Shown here piece by piece: positions 14,928 to 21,910 of a DNA stretch of 21,910 nt. Below the pieces are notes generated by a model. That model saw only the letters and a program-made list of their open reading frames with translations. It had not been told where the DNA came from and ran no database searches. This DNA is from CAKOSP01 sp964370545. Its GTDB lineage: Bacteria; Bacillota_I; Bacilli_A; RF39; UBA660. Where the stretch lies: contig CAYJJQ010000017.1 in NCBI GenBank assembly GCA_964370545.1, positions 1 through 21,910 on the forward strand, in the 5' to 3' direction. Position 1 is the first letter of the stretch. Each line of letters starts with the position of its first letter. Both the position numbers and the translations under genes were made by a program.

Positions 14928-14980
14928 ATTATTTTTTAAGCATTTTTCTTAAGAAACTTTTTTTTGTTTTAGATTCATAA
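14928..14980 (-). repeat. Direct repeat copy B: 3' end of the 298-aa gene
   Basis: This is the intact coding version of copy A (13868-13919). It encodes the basic C-terminal tail YESKTKKSFLRKMLKK and the stop codon. The two copies bracket a segment of about 1.0 kb containing the operon terminator and the KilA-N gene. Confidence 0.9.
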
Positions 14981-15825
14981 TAATTTACTGCTAAATTATA
15001 ATAATATTCTAATACTTCATCACTAATAAATAATACTTCTTCTTTTAGTTTATAAGAAATAACTTGTTTTAAAAATTCTACCACTATATGATCATTATTT
15101 TCAGTTCCTAATTCATATTCATTATTTACTTCAATATTCATTTCATGTTCACTGTTAGCTAGTTTAACTAAATTTCTTTCAGGATTTTTTTCTGAAAAAA
15201 TTTCACTATGATTTTCTCCGAATTTATCTATAAATGCTATTTTTCCAGGTTTAAAAACCATGTTAGATAATAATACAAAATTATATCCCTCTACTGGTAC
15301 AGCTCCTTCATGATACATTTTCTTCTTTTCAGTTAAGTATCTTTCTGGCATAAACATATAAACAGGTTTATAGTAATGTTTTCTTATAGGATGATCAGGT
15401 ATTGATGGAAGGTTATATTGTTTAAATTTTTCTTTTTCTTTAGAAATATCATATGCCATAGCAGATGTTAACCCTAATTTAACAGTATAACTTTCTCTTT
15501 GTTCAAACTCAAATAGCTTAATAATATAAGGTGCTATTTGTTCTAAATCATCATGTAATAATCCACTATATAAATCGATTTTACTTTGTAGTTTTTCTTC
15601 TATATCCATTAATTCTTTATCTTCATTAGATAAATTAATTGCATAATATTCTCTTAAATTATATTGCATCATTTTTTCTAATAAAATTATATTTTCTTTT
15701 AAATTTTCTATTTCTGCTCTAGTTTTAGCATTTACTTCTTTATCTGCTTCTTTTAGTTTTTCATTTATTTCATTTTTCAATTCATTTAATTTATATTCAA
15801 GTTTAATTATTTCTTCTTTACTCAT
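14929..15825 (-). CDS. Uncharacterised coiled-coil protein
   Basis: I do not recognise this 298-aa family. Residues 1-60 are strongly charged and heptad-like (LEYKLNELKNEINEKL), a probable coiled coil. The remainder is mixed alpha/beta with no catalytic motif I can name, and the tail is very basic (KTKKSFLRKMLKK). There is no signal peptide or membrane segment, so it should be cytosolic, with the basic tail perhaps touching membrane or nucleic acid. It starts two bases after the stop of the zinc-ribbon membrane protein and belongs to the ffh operon. A partnership with that membrane protein is the best contextual guess. Its 3' end has been duplicated downstream. Confidence 0.72.
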   Translation of the reverse strand: MSKEEIIKLEYKLNELKNEINEKLKEADKEVNAKTRAEIENLKENIILLEKMMQYNLREYYAINLSNEDKELMDIEEKLQSKIDLYSGLLHDDLEQIAPYIIKLFEFEQRESYTVKLGLTSAMAYDISKEKEKFKQYNLPSIPDHPIRKHYYKPVYMFMPERYLTEKKKMYHEGAVPVEGYNFVLLSNMVFKPGKIAFIDKFGENHSEIFSEKNPERNLVKLANSEHEMNIEVNNEYELGTENNDHIVVEFLKQVISYKLKEEVLFISDEVLEYYYNLAVNYYESKTKKSFLRKMLKK

Positions 15826-15827
15826 TA

Positions 15828-16265
15828 CTACTCTAATACCTCTCTATTTTTTAACACATAATCTCTAATAGTTAAATCATAAATAGACCCAACTACACCA
15901 ATAACCCCACCTATAACTAAATTGATAATTAAAAATACTATAATAGTTCCTAAACTTTCATCATATTCTTCAACTAAGTGTATATTATCATATATATTTA
16001 TAGTTCTACTAAATCCTGCGAATACATTCCAAGCACCAACCATAATCAAAAAATATTGATCCCACATTATACCAAAGATAGCTTGAAATATACCTACACC
16101 TATCCAAATAGTTTTAGAAATATTTTCTTTTTTATATAACTCATCTAAAACTCTCTGTTTTTCTTTATTGGTCTTTTTAGGAACCACACCTTCACTACTT
16201 GTCCCACAAGCAGTGCAAAACCTTGCGTTTTCCTTTAATTTATTACCACAATTACTACAATACAT
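15828..16265 (-). CDS. Zinc-ribbon membrane protein
   Basis: This 145-aa protein begins with a zinc ribbon: Cys3-x2-Cys6 and Cys18-x2-Cys21 in MYCSNCGNKL and RFCTACGT. A charged linker follows. Hydrophobic segments lie at about 50-68, 70-87 and 107-128. The short cytosolic zinc ribbon plus membrane hairpin is a common but functionally undefined design in Firmicutes. It starts eight bases after the ffh stop; the GAGG ribosome binding site overlaps the end of ffh. It is followed after two bases by the coiled-coil gene, so the three genes form one operon. A role near the membrane-targeting machinery is suggested only by this neighbourhood. Confidence 0.75.
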   Translation of the reverse strand: MYCSNCGNKLKENARFCTACGTSSEGVVPKKTNKEKQRVLDELYKKENISKTIWIGVGIFQAIFGIMWDQYFLIMVGAWNVFAGFSRTINIYDNIHLVEEYDESLGTIIVFLIINLVIGGVIGVVGSIYDLTIRDYVLKNREVLE

Positions 16266-16273
16266 CTTAACCT

Positions 16274-17584
16274 CTAAAACGGCATTTTCATGTTGCCATT
16301 TGCCATTTGTTTCATCATTTTTTTCATTTCTTCAAACTGTTTAATTAATCTATTTACTTCTTCTACACTTGTTCCAGATCCCATAGCAATTCTTTTTTTA
16401 TGAGTTGCTTTAAGTATATCTGGATTTTTTCTTTCTTTAGGTGTCATTGAAAGTATTATAGCCTCTACTCTAGCCATATCTTTAGGATCAACACTTATAT
16501 TATTAAGTCCCATTTTTCTTGCTCCTGGAAGCATTTTAAGAATATTTTCAAGAGGTCCTAATTTTTTTATTTGATTTAAAGTTTTCAAAAAATCTTCTAA
16601 ATCAAATTTACCAGACTTCATCTTTTTAGCTTGATCTTTAGCTTCATTTTCATCTATTATATCTTCTACTTTAGATGCGATTTCCCAAATATCTCCCATA
16701 TCTAAAATACGTTCAGCCATTTTTTCCGGATAAAATTCTGATAACCCATCTAACTTTTCACTAGTTCCTGCAAATTTAATAGGAACTTTTGTTAAATGTC
16801 TAATTGATAAGGCTACTCCACCTTTTGTAGAACCATCTAACTTAGTAATAATAGCCCCAGTTAAAGAAAGTTTTTCATTAAATCCATTGATAACATTTAT
16901 TGCATCTTGTCCTATCATAGCATCTACTACTAATAGTTTTTCATCAAGTTTTATGTTATCTTCAAGTTCTTTAAGTTCATTCATCAGATTTTCATCTATT
17001 TGAAGTCTACCAGCGGTATCTATAATTACATAATTACAATTTTCTTCTTTAGCTTTTTCTATCCCTTTAAGTACTATATTTAAAACATTTTTTTCTTCTT
17101 TATCATAGTATACTGGAACACCTAGAGAATTACCTAATGTAATAAGCTGATCAATTGCAGCAGGTCTATAAACATCTGCTGCTATAAGCATAGGTTTTTT
17201 ATTATGTTTTTTTCTAACATAATTAGCTATTTTACCACAAGCAGTTGTCTTACCTGAACCTTGAAGACCAACTAACATTATTTTAGTTGGATTCTTACTT
17301 ACTTCAAGCGGAGAGTAATCTCCTCCAAGTAAACTTACTAATTCATCTTTGATTAACTTTATAAATACCTCATCAGGTTTTAAAGATTTACCAATATCCA
17401 TTCCCATGGCTTTTTCTTTTATGCTCGCAATAAACTCTTTAACTACTGTATAGTTAACGTCAGCTTCTAAAAGCGCAACTCTTATTTCCTTTACTGCTTC
17501 ATTAATATTTTCTTCTGTTATCTTACCCATACCCTTAATATTTTTAAGAGCATTAGATAATCTATCACCTATAAATTCAAACAT
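16274..17584 (-). CDS. ffh: Signal recognition particle GTPase Ffh
   Basis: Ffh binds 4.5S/SRP RNA and signal sequences and, with FtsY, delivers ribosomes to the translocon. The 436-aa length is standard. The N domain occupies residues 1-95. The G domain has the P-loop GLQGSGKTT (about 106-114), DTAGRLQID, TKLDGSTKGG and the conserved FAGTSEKLDGL. The methionine-rich M domain includes PGARKMG and the RNA-binding GSGTSVEEVN block, ending in a Met-rich tail. The start is supported by AGAGGTGA upstream. It is the first gene of a three-gene operon. The usual upstream partner ylxM is not seen; the 118-aa gene upstream is separated by its own terminator. Confidence 0.97.
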   Translation of the reverse strand: MFEFIGDRLSNALKNIKGMGKITEENINEAVKEIRVALLEADVNYTVVKEFIASIKEKAMGMDIGKSLKPDEVFIKLIKDELVSLLGGDYSPLEVSKNPTKIMLVGLQGSGKTTACGKIANYVRKKHNKKPMLIAADVYRPAAIDQLITLGNSLGVPVYYDKEEKNVLNIVLKGIEKAKEENCNYVIIDTAGRLQIDENLMNELKELEDNIKLDEKLLVVDAMIGQDAINVINGFNEKLSLTGAIITKLDGSTKGGVALSIRHLTKVPIKFAGTSEKLDGLSEFYPEKMAERILDMGDIWEIASKVEDIIDENEAKDQAKKMKSGKFDLEDFLKTLNQIKKLGPLENILKMLPGARKMGLNNISVDPKDMARVEAIILSMTPKERKNPDILKATHKKRIAMGSGTSVEEVNRLIKQFEEMKKMMKQMANGNMKMPF

Positions 17585-17601
17585 TTTTTATCACCTCTTT
17601 A

Positions 17602-17629
17602 ATTTTAACATATAAGAATTTAAATTCAA
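17602..17629 (-). promoter_or_regulatory. Probable promoter of the ffh operon
   Basis: TTGAAT (17624-17629), a 16-bp spacer and TAAAAT (17602-17607) lie between the preceding terminator and the ffh ribosome binding site. Confidence 0.45.
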
Positions 17630-17631
17630 AG

Positions 17632-17653
17632 AAAAAAGAGCAAATTGCTCTTT
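17632..17653 (-). terminator. Terminator of the 118-aa gene
   Basis: AAAGAGC and GCTCTTT form a perfect 7-bp stem with a five-base loop and a T-run. It begins at the stop codon. Confidence 0.85.
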
Positions 17654-18008
17654 AAATCCATCTTGATATATATATTACTCTAGTAGTATATTCATTATAA
17701 TTAATAAAGAAATCTATAATTTTAGAAATAAACTCTTTTAAACCAAAAGAAGCATCTTTATTTATTTTTATACTAAGAACACAATTTTGCATATCTTTTC
17801 TAAATAAATAATCATCTATATATCTTTTCATAGCTTTATCTAAATTTATTATTTCTTCTATTTTATCTTCTGTTAAATTATTATCTTTAAATATATATTC
17901 TTTATACACATTAATCATCTTAGAAGTAATTGTATCACCTTCAAGTGGTTCAAAATTGATAATGTCATAAAAATTTTCACAGTGAGAAATTATTTCTTTT
18001 GCATTCAT
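17652..18008 (-). CDS. Uncharacterised small protein
   Basis: I recognise no family in this 118-aa sequence. It is acidic in the first two thirds (EIISHCENFYDIINFEPLEG) and helical in prediction by eye. It has two cysteines that are not in a metal motif, and no signal peptide or transmembrane span. It has its own promoter and terminator and an AAGGT-type ribosome binding site, so it appears to be a real single-gene unit. It is divergent from the carboxypeptidase gene. It could be lineage-specific. Confidence 0.65.
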   Translation of the reverse strand: MNAKEIISHCENFYDIINFEPLEGDTITSKMINVYKEYIFKDNNLTEDKIEEIINLDKAMKRYIDDYLFRKDMQNCVLSIKINKDASFGLKEFISKIIDFFINYNEYTTRVIYISRWI

Positions 18009-18028
18009 ATTATCACTACCTTAATAAA

Positions 18029-18057
18029 ATAATATAATATTTTTATTTGTTTGTCAA
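18029..18057 (-). promoter_or_regulatory. Promoter of the 118-aa gene
   Basis: TTGACA (18052-18057), a 17-bp spacer and TATTAT (18029-18034). Its -35 box overlaps that of the divergent carboxypeptidase promoter. Confidence 0.65.
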
Positions 18058-18079
18058 AACTTTTTTGTTTGATTAAAAT
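18051..18079 (+). promoter_or_regulatory. Promoter of the D,D-carboxypeptidase gene
   Basis: TTGTCA (18051-18056), a 17-bp spacer and TAAAAT (18074-18079) would give a leader of about 28 nt. An alternative downstream pair is TTGATT (18069-18074), 17 bp, TAAAAT (18092-18097). The -35 is shared back to back with the minus-strand promoter. Confidence 0.5.
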
Positions 18080-18113
18080 ATTTTTATTTGCTAAAATGAA
18101 TTTAGAGGTAACC

Positions 18114-19073
18114 ATGAAAAAGAAACTCAAGTTGAAAAAGCAAGCTAAATTCGGATTGTTCTTACTTATTTTACTTATTGGTTTAAGCTATTATGGTATT
18201 ACTGTATATAATGAATACCAATATAAAGAAACTTATGAATATAAGTTTATAGAAAAAGGATACTCTAAAAATGAATTTGAAATATTAACTAATCATTTTG
18301 ACAATAATAAACTAGACGAATTTCTAGGATATGAAAAAAAAGAAGAGTTAATATTTAATATTATTAATACTAAATATTATATAAAAGATAATTATGATTT
18401 ATATTATGAATATATTAAAGATAATGAAGTAACTACTGAAGAAGCTATTCTTAAGATTAACACTAAAACAAATATACCCTATTATATAAATATACTTCCA
18501 TCAGATATAAATAAAACTAGTAGTGTATTAGTAAATAAATATTATGGATTAGATAAAGATTATATTCCAGATAATCTAGTAACAATCTCCACGCAGCACT
18601 CATGGGGGGACTATGGTTCTCAGAAATTAATTGATTATGCATATGATGCTTTTAAAAGCTGGCATACTGCTGCCCTAACCGAAGGTATTCATTTAATGAT
18701 TAACTCTTCTTATAGAGCGTATACTGATCAAGAAAGAATATATAATAATTATAGAGATACTAGAGGAGAAAAATATGCCGATACGATAGCAGCTAGACCT
18801 GGGCACTCAGAACATCAAACTGGACTAGCAATTGATATGGTAACTTTAGCAAATCCTAACCAAGCTGAGTTTAGCGAAAGTGCTGATTATGAATGGATAA
18901 TAAATAATGCTCATTTATATGGTTTTATATTAAGATATCCTGAAGATAAAACTTCTGTTACTGGTTATAGTTATGAATCATGGCATTATAGATATGTTGG
19001 AGAAGAAATTGCTACTTATATTTATAATAATAAAATTACTTTTGATGAATATTATGCTTTCTATTTAGATTAA
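18114..19073 (+). CDS. M15-family D-alanyl-D-alanine carboxypeptidase (VanY-like)
   Basis: This enzyme trims the terminal D-Ala from peptidoglycan stem peptides or precursors outside the membrane. I place the start at ATG 18114, behind AGAGGTAA. A longer frame opening with TTG at 18051 would begin inside the promoter. The resulting 319-aa protein has a very basic N-terminus, a membrane anchor (residues about 13-32), a helical linker, and a zinc peptidase domain from about 165. The SxHxxGxAxD motif (SEHQTGLAID) supplies His234 and Asp241. The distal ESWHYRY supplies the third ligand at His291, and SSYRAY provides the substrate-side arginine. No vanR/S/H/A genes are nearby, so this is housekeeping wall remodelling and not a vancomycin-resistance cluster. 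Confidence 0.93.
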   Translation: MKKKLKLKKQAKFGLFLLILLIGLSYYGITVYNEYQYKETYEYKFIEKGYSKNEFEILTNHFDNNKLDEFLGYEKKEELIFNIINTKYYIKDNYDLYYEYIKDNEVTTEEAILKINTKTNIPYYINILPSDINKTSSVLVNKYYGLDKDYIPDNLVTISTQHSWGDYGSQKLIDYAYDAFKSWHTAALTEGIHLMINSSYRAYTDQERIYNNYRDTRGEKYADTIAARPGHSEHQTGLAIDMVTLANPNQAEFSESADYEWIINNAHLYGFILRYPEDKTSVTGYSYESWHYRYVGEEIATYIYNNKITFDEYYAFYLD

Positions 19074-19105
19074 AAAAATATAGCTTTATGCTATATTTTA
19101 TTTTT
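19072..19105. terminator. Bidirectional terminator between carboxypeptidase gene and mutM
   Basis: AAAATATAGC and GCTATATTTT form a 10-bp perfect stem with loop TTTAT. T-runs exit on both strands, serving the convergent genes. The mutM stop codon lies in the right arm. Confidence 0.85.
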
Positions 19106-19904
19106 GACATTTTTTACAATAATAAGTACTTCTTCCATCTATTTTTTCTCTAATAATTAAAGATTTACAATTATCACATAATTCATTTTCTTTCATATGT
19201 ACCTTTAAATACTTTTGATAATTGCCTGTAACTCCTAAGCTAGAGGTATAACTTTTTATAGTAGTTCCTCCTTCTATAATTGCTTTAGAAATTATTCTTT
19301 GGCTATTATCAATTATACTAAGTATTTCACTATTATTTAAATCTTTACCTTTTTTATACGGATTTATTTTAGATGCGTATAATACTTCATTAGCATATAT
19401 ATTGCCTAGTCCTGCTATAATACTTTGATCTAGTAATAATGTCTTTATATTTTTTGTTTTACCTTTTAATTTATCTTTTAAATAATCCAAAGTAAGAGCA
19501 CTTGGTTCCAAACCAAGCTTACTAAAATAATCTTGATAATCGCTTTTAGTAATTAGTTTCATTCTACCAAATTTTCTAACATCATGATAAATTAAATAAA
19601 TATTATTATCAAAAGTTAATAATATATGTTCATGTTTATTAATTTGATCATAATTTTCTTTAACAAAAAATTTACCTTCCATTCTAAGATGCGATATTAA
19701 ATAATGATTTTGAAATTCAAATATTAAATACTTGCCTTTTCTTTTGATATCTAATAATTTATTATTTATTAAATTATCTTTAAAATAAGTTATATTATTT
19801 TCAATCATTTTAGGATATATAACATTAATATCTGTTATTGTTTTGTTAATTAATTTAGAAGATAATACTCTTCTTACTGTTTCAACTTCTGCTAGTTCAG
19901 GCAT
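19098..19904 (-). CDS. mutM: Formamidopyrimidine-DNA glycosylase (Fpg/MutM)
   Basis: The enzyme excises 8-oxoguanine and formamidopyrimidines and nicks the abasic site. The 268-aa protein starts MPELAEVETV: Pro2 is the catalytic nucleophile and Glu3 the general acid. The conserved RKGKYL lysine is at about 58, and SHLRMEGKF follows. The C-terminal zinc finger has Cys243/Cys246 and Cys263/Cys266, with the GRSTYYC arginine at 258. All catalytic parts are intact. Its ATG lies one base after the polA stop codon, and the GAGGT ribosome binding site sits inside the last polA codons. The polA-mutM pair is common in Firmicutes and links excision with gap filling. The usual third gene, coaE, is absent; a terminator follows directly. 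Confidence 0.97.
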   Translation of the reverse strand: MPELAEVETVRRVLSSKLINKTITDINVIYPKMIENNITYFKDNLINNKLLDIKRKGKYLIFEFQNHYLISHLRMEGKFFVKENYDQINKHEHILLTFDNNIYLIYHDVRKFGRMKLITKSDYQDYFSKLGLEPSALTLDYLKDKLKGKTKNIKTLLLDQSIIAGLGNIYANEVLYASKINPYKKGKDLNNSEILSIIDNSQRIISKAIIEGGTTIKSYTSSLGVTGNYQKYLKVHMKENELCDNCKSLIIREKIDGRSTYYCKKCQK

Positions 19905-19905
19905 T

Positions 19906-21910
19906 TTATACCTCGAACCAATTACTTGCTACTCTTATTTCAACTTTAAGAGGAACTAATAGTTTTATAGCATTTTCCATTCTATCTCTAACTATTTTAG
20001 TTACTATCTCTTCTTCGCTTTTTACTATATCAAGTATTAATTCATCATGTATTTGTAAAATTAATTTACTTTTTAAATTATTTTCTTTTAAATCTTTACT
20101 TATATTTATCATAGCAATTTTAATTATATCTGCACTTGTACCTTGTATTGGTGTATTAAGAGCCATTCTATGCCCCATTTGTCTAACTAAAAAATTACTT
20201 GATTTAATTTCATCTATTACTCTTACTCTATTAAAAAATGTTCTAACATTTCCAAATTTAATAGCATGAGCAACTATATGATCCATATATTCTTTAACTT
20301 TTGGATATAACTGAAAATATTTTTGAATAAAATCAGAAGCTTCTTTAGAACTTATTTTTAAACTTTCTCCTAAACCAAATCCAGATATTCCATAAACTAT
20401 TCCAAAGATTACTGCTTTAGCAGTTTTTCTTTCTTCTTTAGTTACATCTTCTTCTTTTTTACCATAAATATCTGCTGCTACTTTTTTATGAATATCAGCA
20501 TCATCATTAAATGCTTTTATTAAAGTATCATCTTTTGATATATGAGCTAGTATTCTAAGTTCAATTTGTGAATAATCAGCAGCTAAGAACAAATCATTTT
20601 GTGGAACAAAAGCTTTTCTAATTAAATTACCTTGAGCTTTTCTAATAGGTATATTTTGTAAATTAGGTTCTACACAAGATAATCTACCTGTTCTAGCTAA
20701 AGTTTGTTTAAAAATAGGTTTAATAATACTATTTTCATTGATATACTGCGTTAAACCATCTATATAAGTTGATTTAAGTTTAGTTAAATTACGATACATT
20801 AATATTTTTTCTATTATAGGATGTTTACCCAATAATTTTTCAAGTGTACTAGCATCTGTTTTATAACCAGTTTTATTTTTATTTCCTTTGCCAAGTTCAA
20901 GTTTATCAAATAAAATTTCCCCTAATTGTTTAGGTGATGATATATTAAATTCGCATCCTGCTAGTTCATGAATATCTTTAGTTAAATCATTAATCTCTTT
21001 ATCTAACTCTTCACCTTGAATATTAAGTATATCTTTTAGACATTTAATACCCATTTTTTCCATATCACTAAGAACAAAAGTAAGCGGTAAATCTATCATA
21101 TTATATATAGCTTTTTCATCACCTTTAGCCATTAATGCACTGTGTTTAAATACATTATTATATATAAATTTAGATTTTAAAACAGCGGTATTATAAACTT
21201 TTTTACTATCAAATTTTTCTTTTTTTAACTCTTCAAATGTAGCAATCATTTCACCATTACTACTTGCAAAGGTTCCAAGATCATCTGGAGCACTTGGTGA
21301 AAGTAAAAATGCAGATATCATTAAATCATTTGTATAATTTAGATTTAAAAAATATAAATGTTTTTTTATATCATAAGTAGCTACTTTTTTATCTTTTAAA
21401 TACGATTCGATATTTTTAATATTATCTTTTTCTATTATATAACTTCCATTTTTATCTGTTATAGCTAAACATATTGGCGATGAATAATGATAATTTTGAT
21501 TATCTAATTCAATATTTATAAATATTTCATCAGATAAATTTAATTTACTTAAATCATTAATAATTTCATAGTCAACTTCTGTTATAACGTTTTCTTTTAA
21601 TTTTCTAATAAATGAATTAAATCCTAGTTCTTCATATATTTTAATTAACTCTTCATTACTTTCCATATATTTTAAATCTTCAAAAGTAATATCAAGTGGT
21701 ACCTTTGTATAAATAGTTGCTAATTTTTTACTAATAAATGCATTTTCTTTATCAACAACTAATTTATCTTTAGTAGCACCTTTAATTTTATCTATATTCT
21801 CATAAACACCTTCTAGGGAACCATGTTCTTCTAAAAGTTTTAAAGCAGTTTTTTCACCTATTCCTTTAACACCAGGTATATTATCAGAACTATCTCCCAT
21901 AAGAGCTTTG
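19906..21910 (-). CDS. polA: DNA polymerase I (5' partial, runs off the window)
   Basis: Pol I fills gaps in excision repair and removes RNA primers. The visible 667 codons begin inside the 5'-nuclease domain at ALMGDSSDNIPGVKGIGEKT, its helix-hairpin-helix segment. The first ATG (21900) is internal to this motif, and the frame stays open to the window edge. A 3'-5' exonuclease-like domain follows, but the expected Asp-x-Glu of motif I is not visible (FINIELDNQN), suggesting no proofreading, as in Bacillus Pol I. The polymerase domain is complete: LAADYSQIELRILAH (motif A), the RKTAKAVIFGIVYG finger helix (motif B) and LQIHDELILD (motif C). It is transcribed into mutM. Confidence 0.97.
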   Translation of the reverse strand, partial: KALMGDSSDNIPGVKGIGEKTALKLLEEHGSLEGVYENIDKIKGATKDKLVVDKENAFISKKLATIYTKVPLDITFEDLKYMESNEELIKIYEELGFNSFIRKLKENVITEVDYEIINDLSKLNLSDEIFINIELDNQNYHYSSPICLAITDKNGSYIIEKDNIKNIESYLKDKKVATYDIKKHLYFLNLNYTNDLMISAFLLSPSAPDDLGTFASSNGEMIATFEELKKEKFDSKKVYNTAVLKSKFIYNNVFKHSALMAKGDEKAIYNMIDLPLTFVLSDMEKMGIKCLKDILNIQGEELDKEINDLTKDIHELAGCEFNISSPKQLGEILFDKLELGKGNKNKTGYKTDASTLEKLLGKHPIIEKILMYRNLTKLKSTYIDGLTQYINENSIIKPIFKQTLARTGRLSCVEPNLQNIPIRKAQGNLIRKAFVPQNDLFLAADYSQIELRILAHISKDDTLIKAFNDDADIHKKVAADIYGKKEEDVTKEERKTAKAVIFGIVYGISGFGLGESLKISSKEASDFIQKYFQLYPKVKEYMDHIVAHAIKFGNVRTFFNRVRVIDEIKSSNFLVRQMGHRMALNTPIQGTSADIIKIAMINISKDLKENNLKSKLILQIHDELILDIVKSEEEIVTKIVRDRMENAIKLLVPLKVEIRVASNWFEV

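Noticed and set aside
18051..18113. Upstream TTG start for the carboxypeptidase (21 extra residues)
   Set aside because: It coincides with the -35 box, has no ribosome binding site, and would put an odd hydrophobic stretch before the basic signal anchor. ATG 18114 has a good AGAGGTAA.
18114..19073. Vancomycin-resistance cluster
   Set aside because: Only the M15 carboxypeptidase is present. No ligase, dehydrogenase or two-component genes are adjacent.

Overview
The window comes from a very AT-rich bacterium (roughly a quarter to 30% GC by eye) of the Firmicutes/Mollicutes-related type. Supporting signs are the polA-mutM pair, strong AGGAGG-type ribosome binding sites, sigma-A-like promoters, a T-box riboswitch in front of ileS, and U-tract terminators after most operons. 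The code is standard for tryptophan: TGG is used throughout and the ORFs are full length. None of the 17 genes ends in TGA (14 TAA, 3 TAG). An uncultured gut lineage near the RF39/Mycoplasmatota groups would fit, but that placement is inference.

Layout. Positions 2-1933 (+) hold the 3' part of a fusion protein with an SGNH-like domain and a CitC-like nucleotidyltransferase domain. It converges on a minus-strand block of two tandem surface proteins (375 and 558 aa). Their last 278 residues, and 872 bp of DNA, are identical. This shared cassette ends in an unusually GC-rich, NNC-codon-rich C-terminal segment followed by a GC-rich hairpin. That arrangement closely resembles the variable region of a diversity-generating retroelement (DGR) target. 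No reverse transcriptase or template repeat is present in the window. Upstream, still on the minus strand, are priA, an Rpn/PD-(D/E)XK nuclease, an HTH-Fic protein with a perfect palindrome over its promoter, and a membrane-anchored SH3b protein.

The middle is an ileS-HD operon under a T-box. The IleRS is of type 2 and carries a swapped HIGH motif (GLHH), the signature linked to mupirocin hyper-resistance. Next to it is a KilA-N gene flanked by roughly 52-bp direct repeats that copy the 3' end of the neighbouring gene, suggesting a small inserted element. Then come ffh and two unknown genes (zinc-ribbon membrane protein, coiled-coil protein) in one operon, a small orphan gene, a divergent M15 D,D-carboxypeptidase (+), and mutM-polA, with polA running off the window.

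Functionally the window mixes housekeeping genes (replication restart, DNA repair and polymerization, SRP targeting, isoleucyl-tRNA charging) with a surface and accessory layer (DGR-like surface proteins, carboxypeptidase, SH3b protein, Fic, Rpn, KilA-N). The most interesting candidate system is the duplicated, DGR-like variable surface cassette at 1967-4041.
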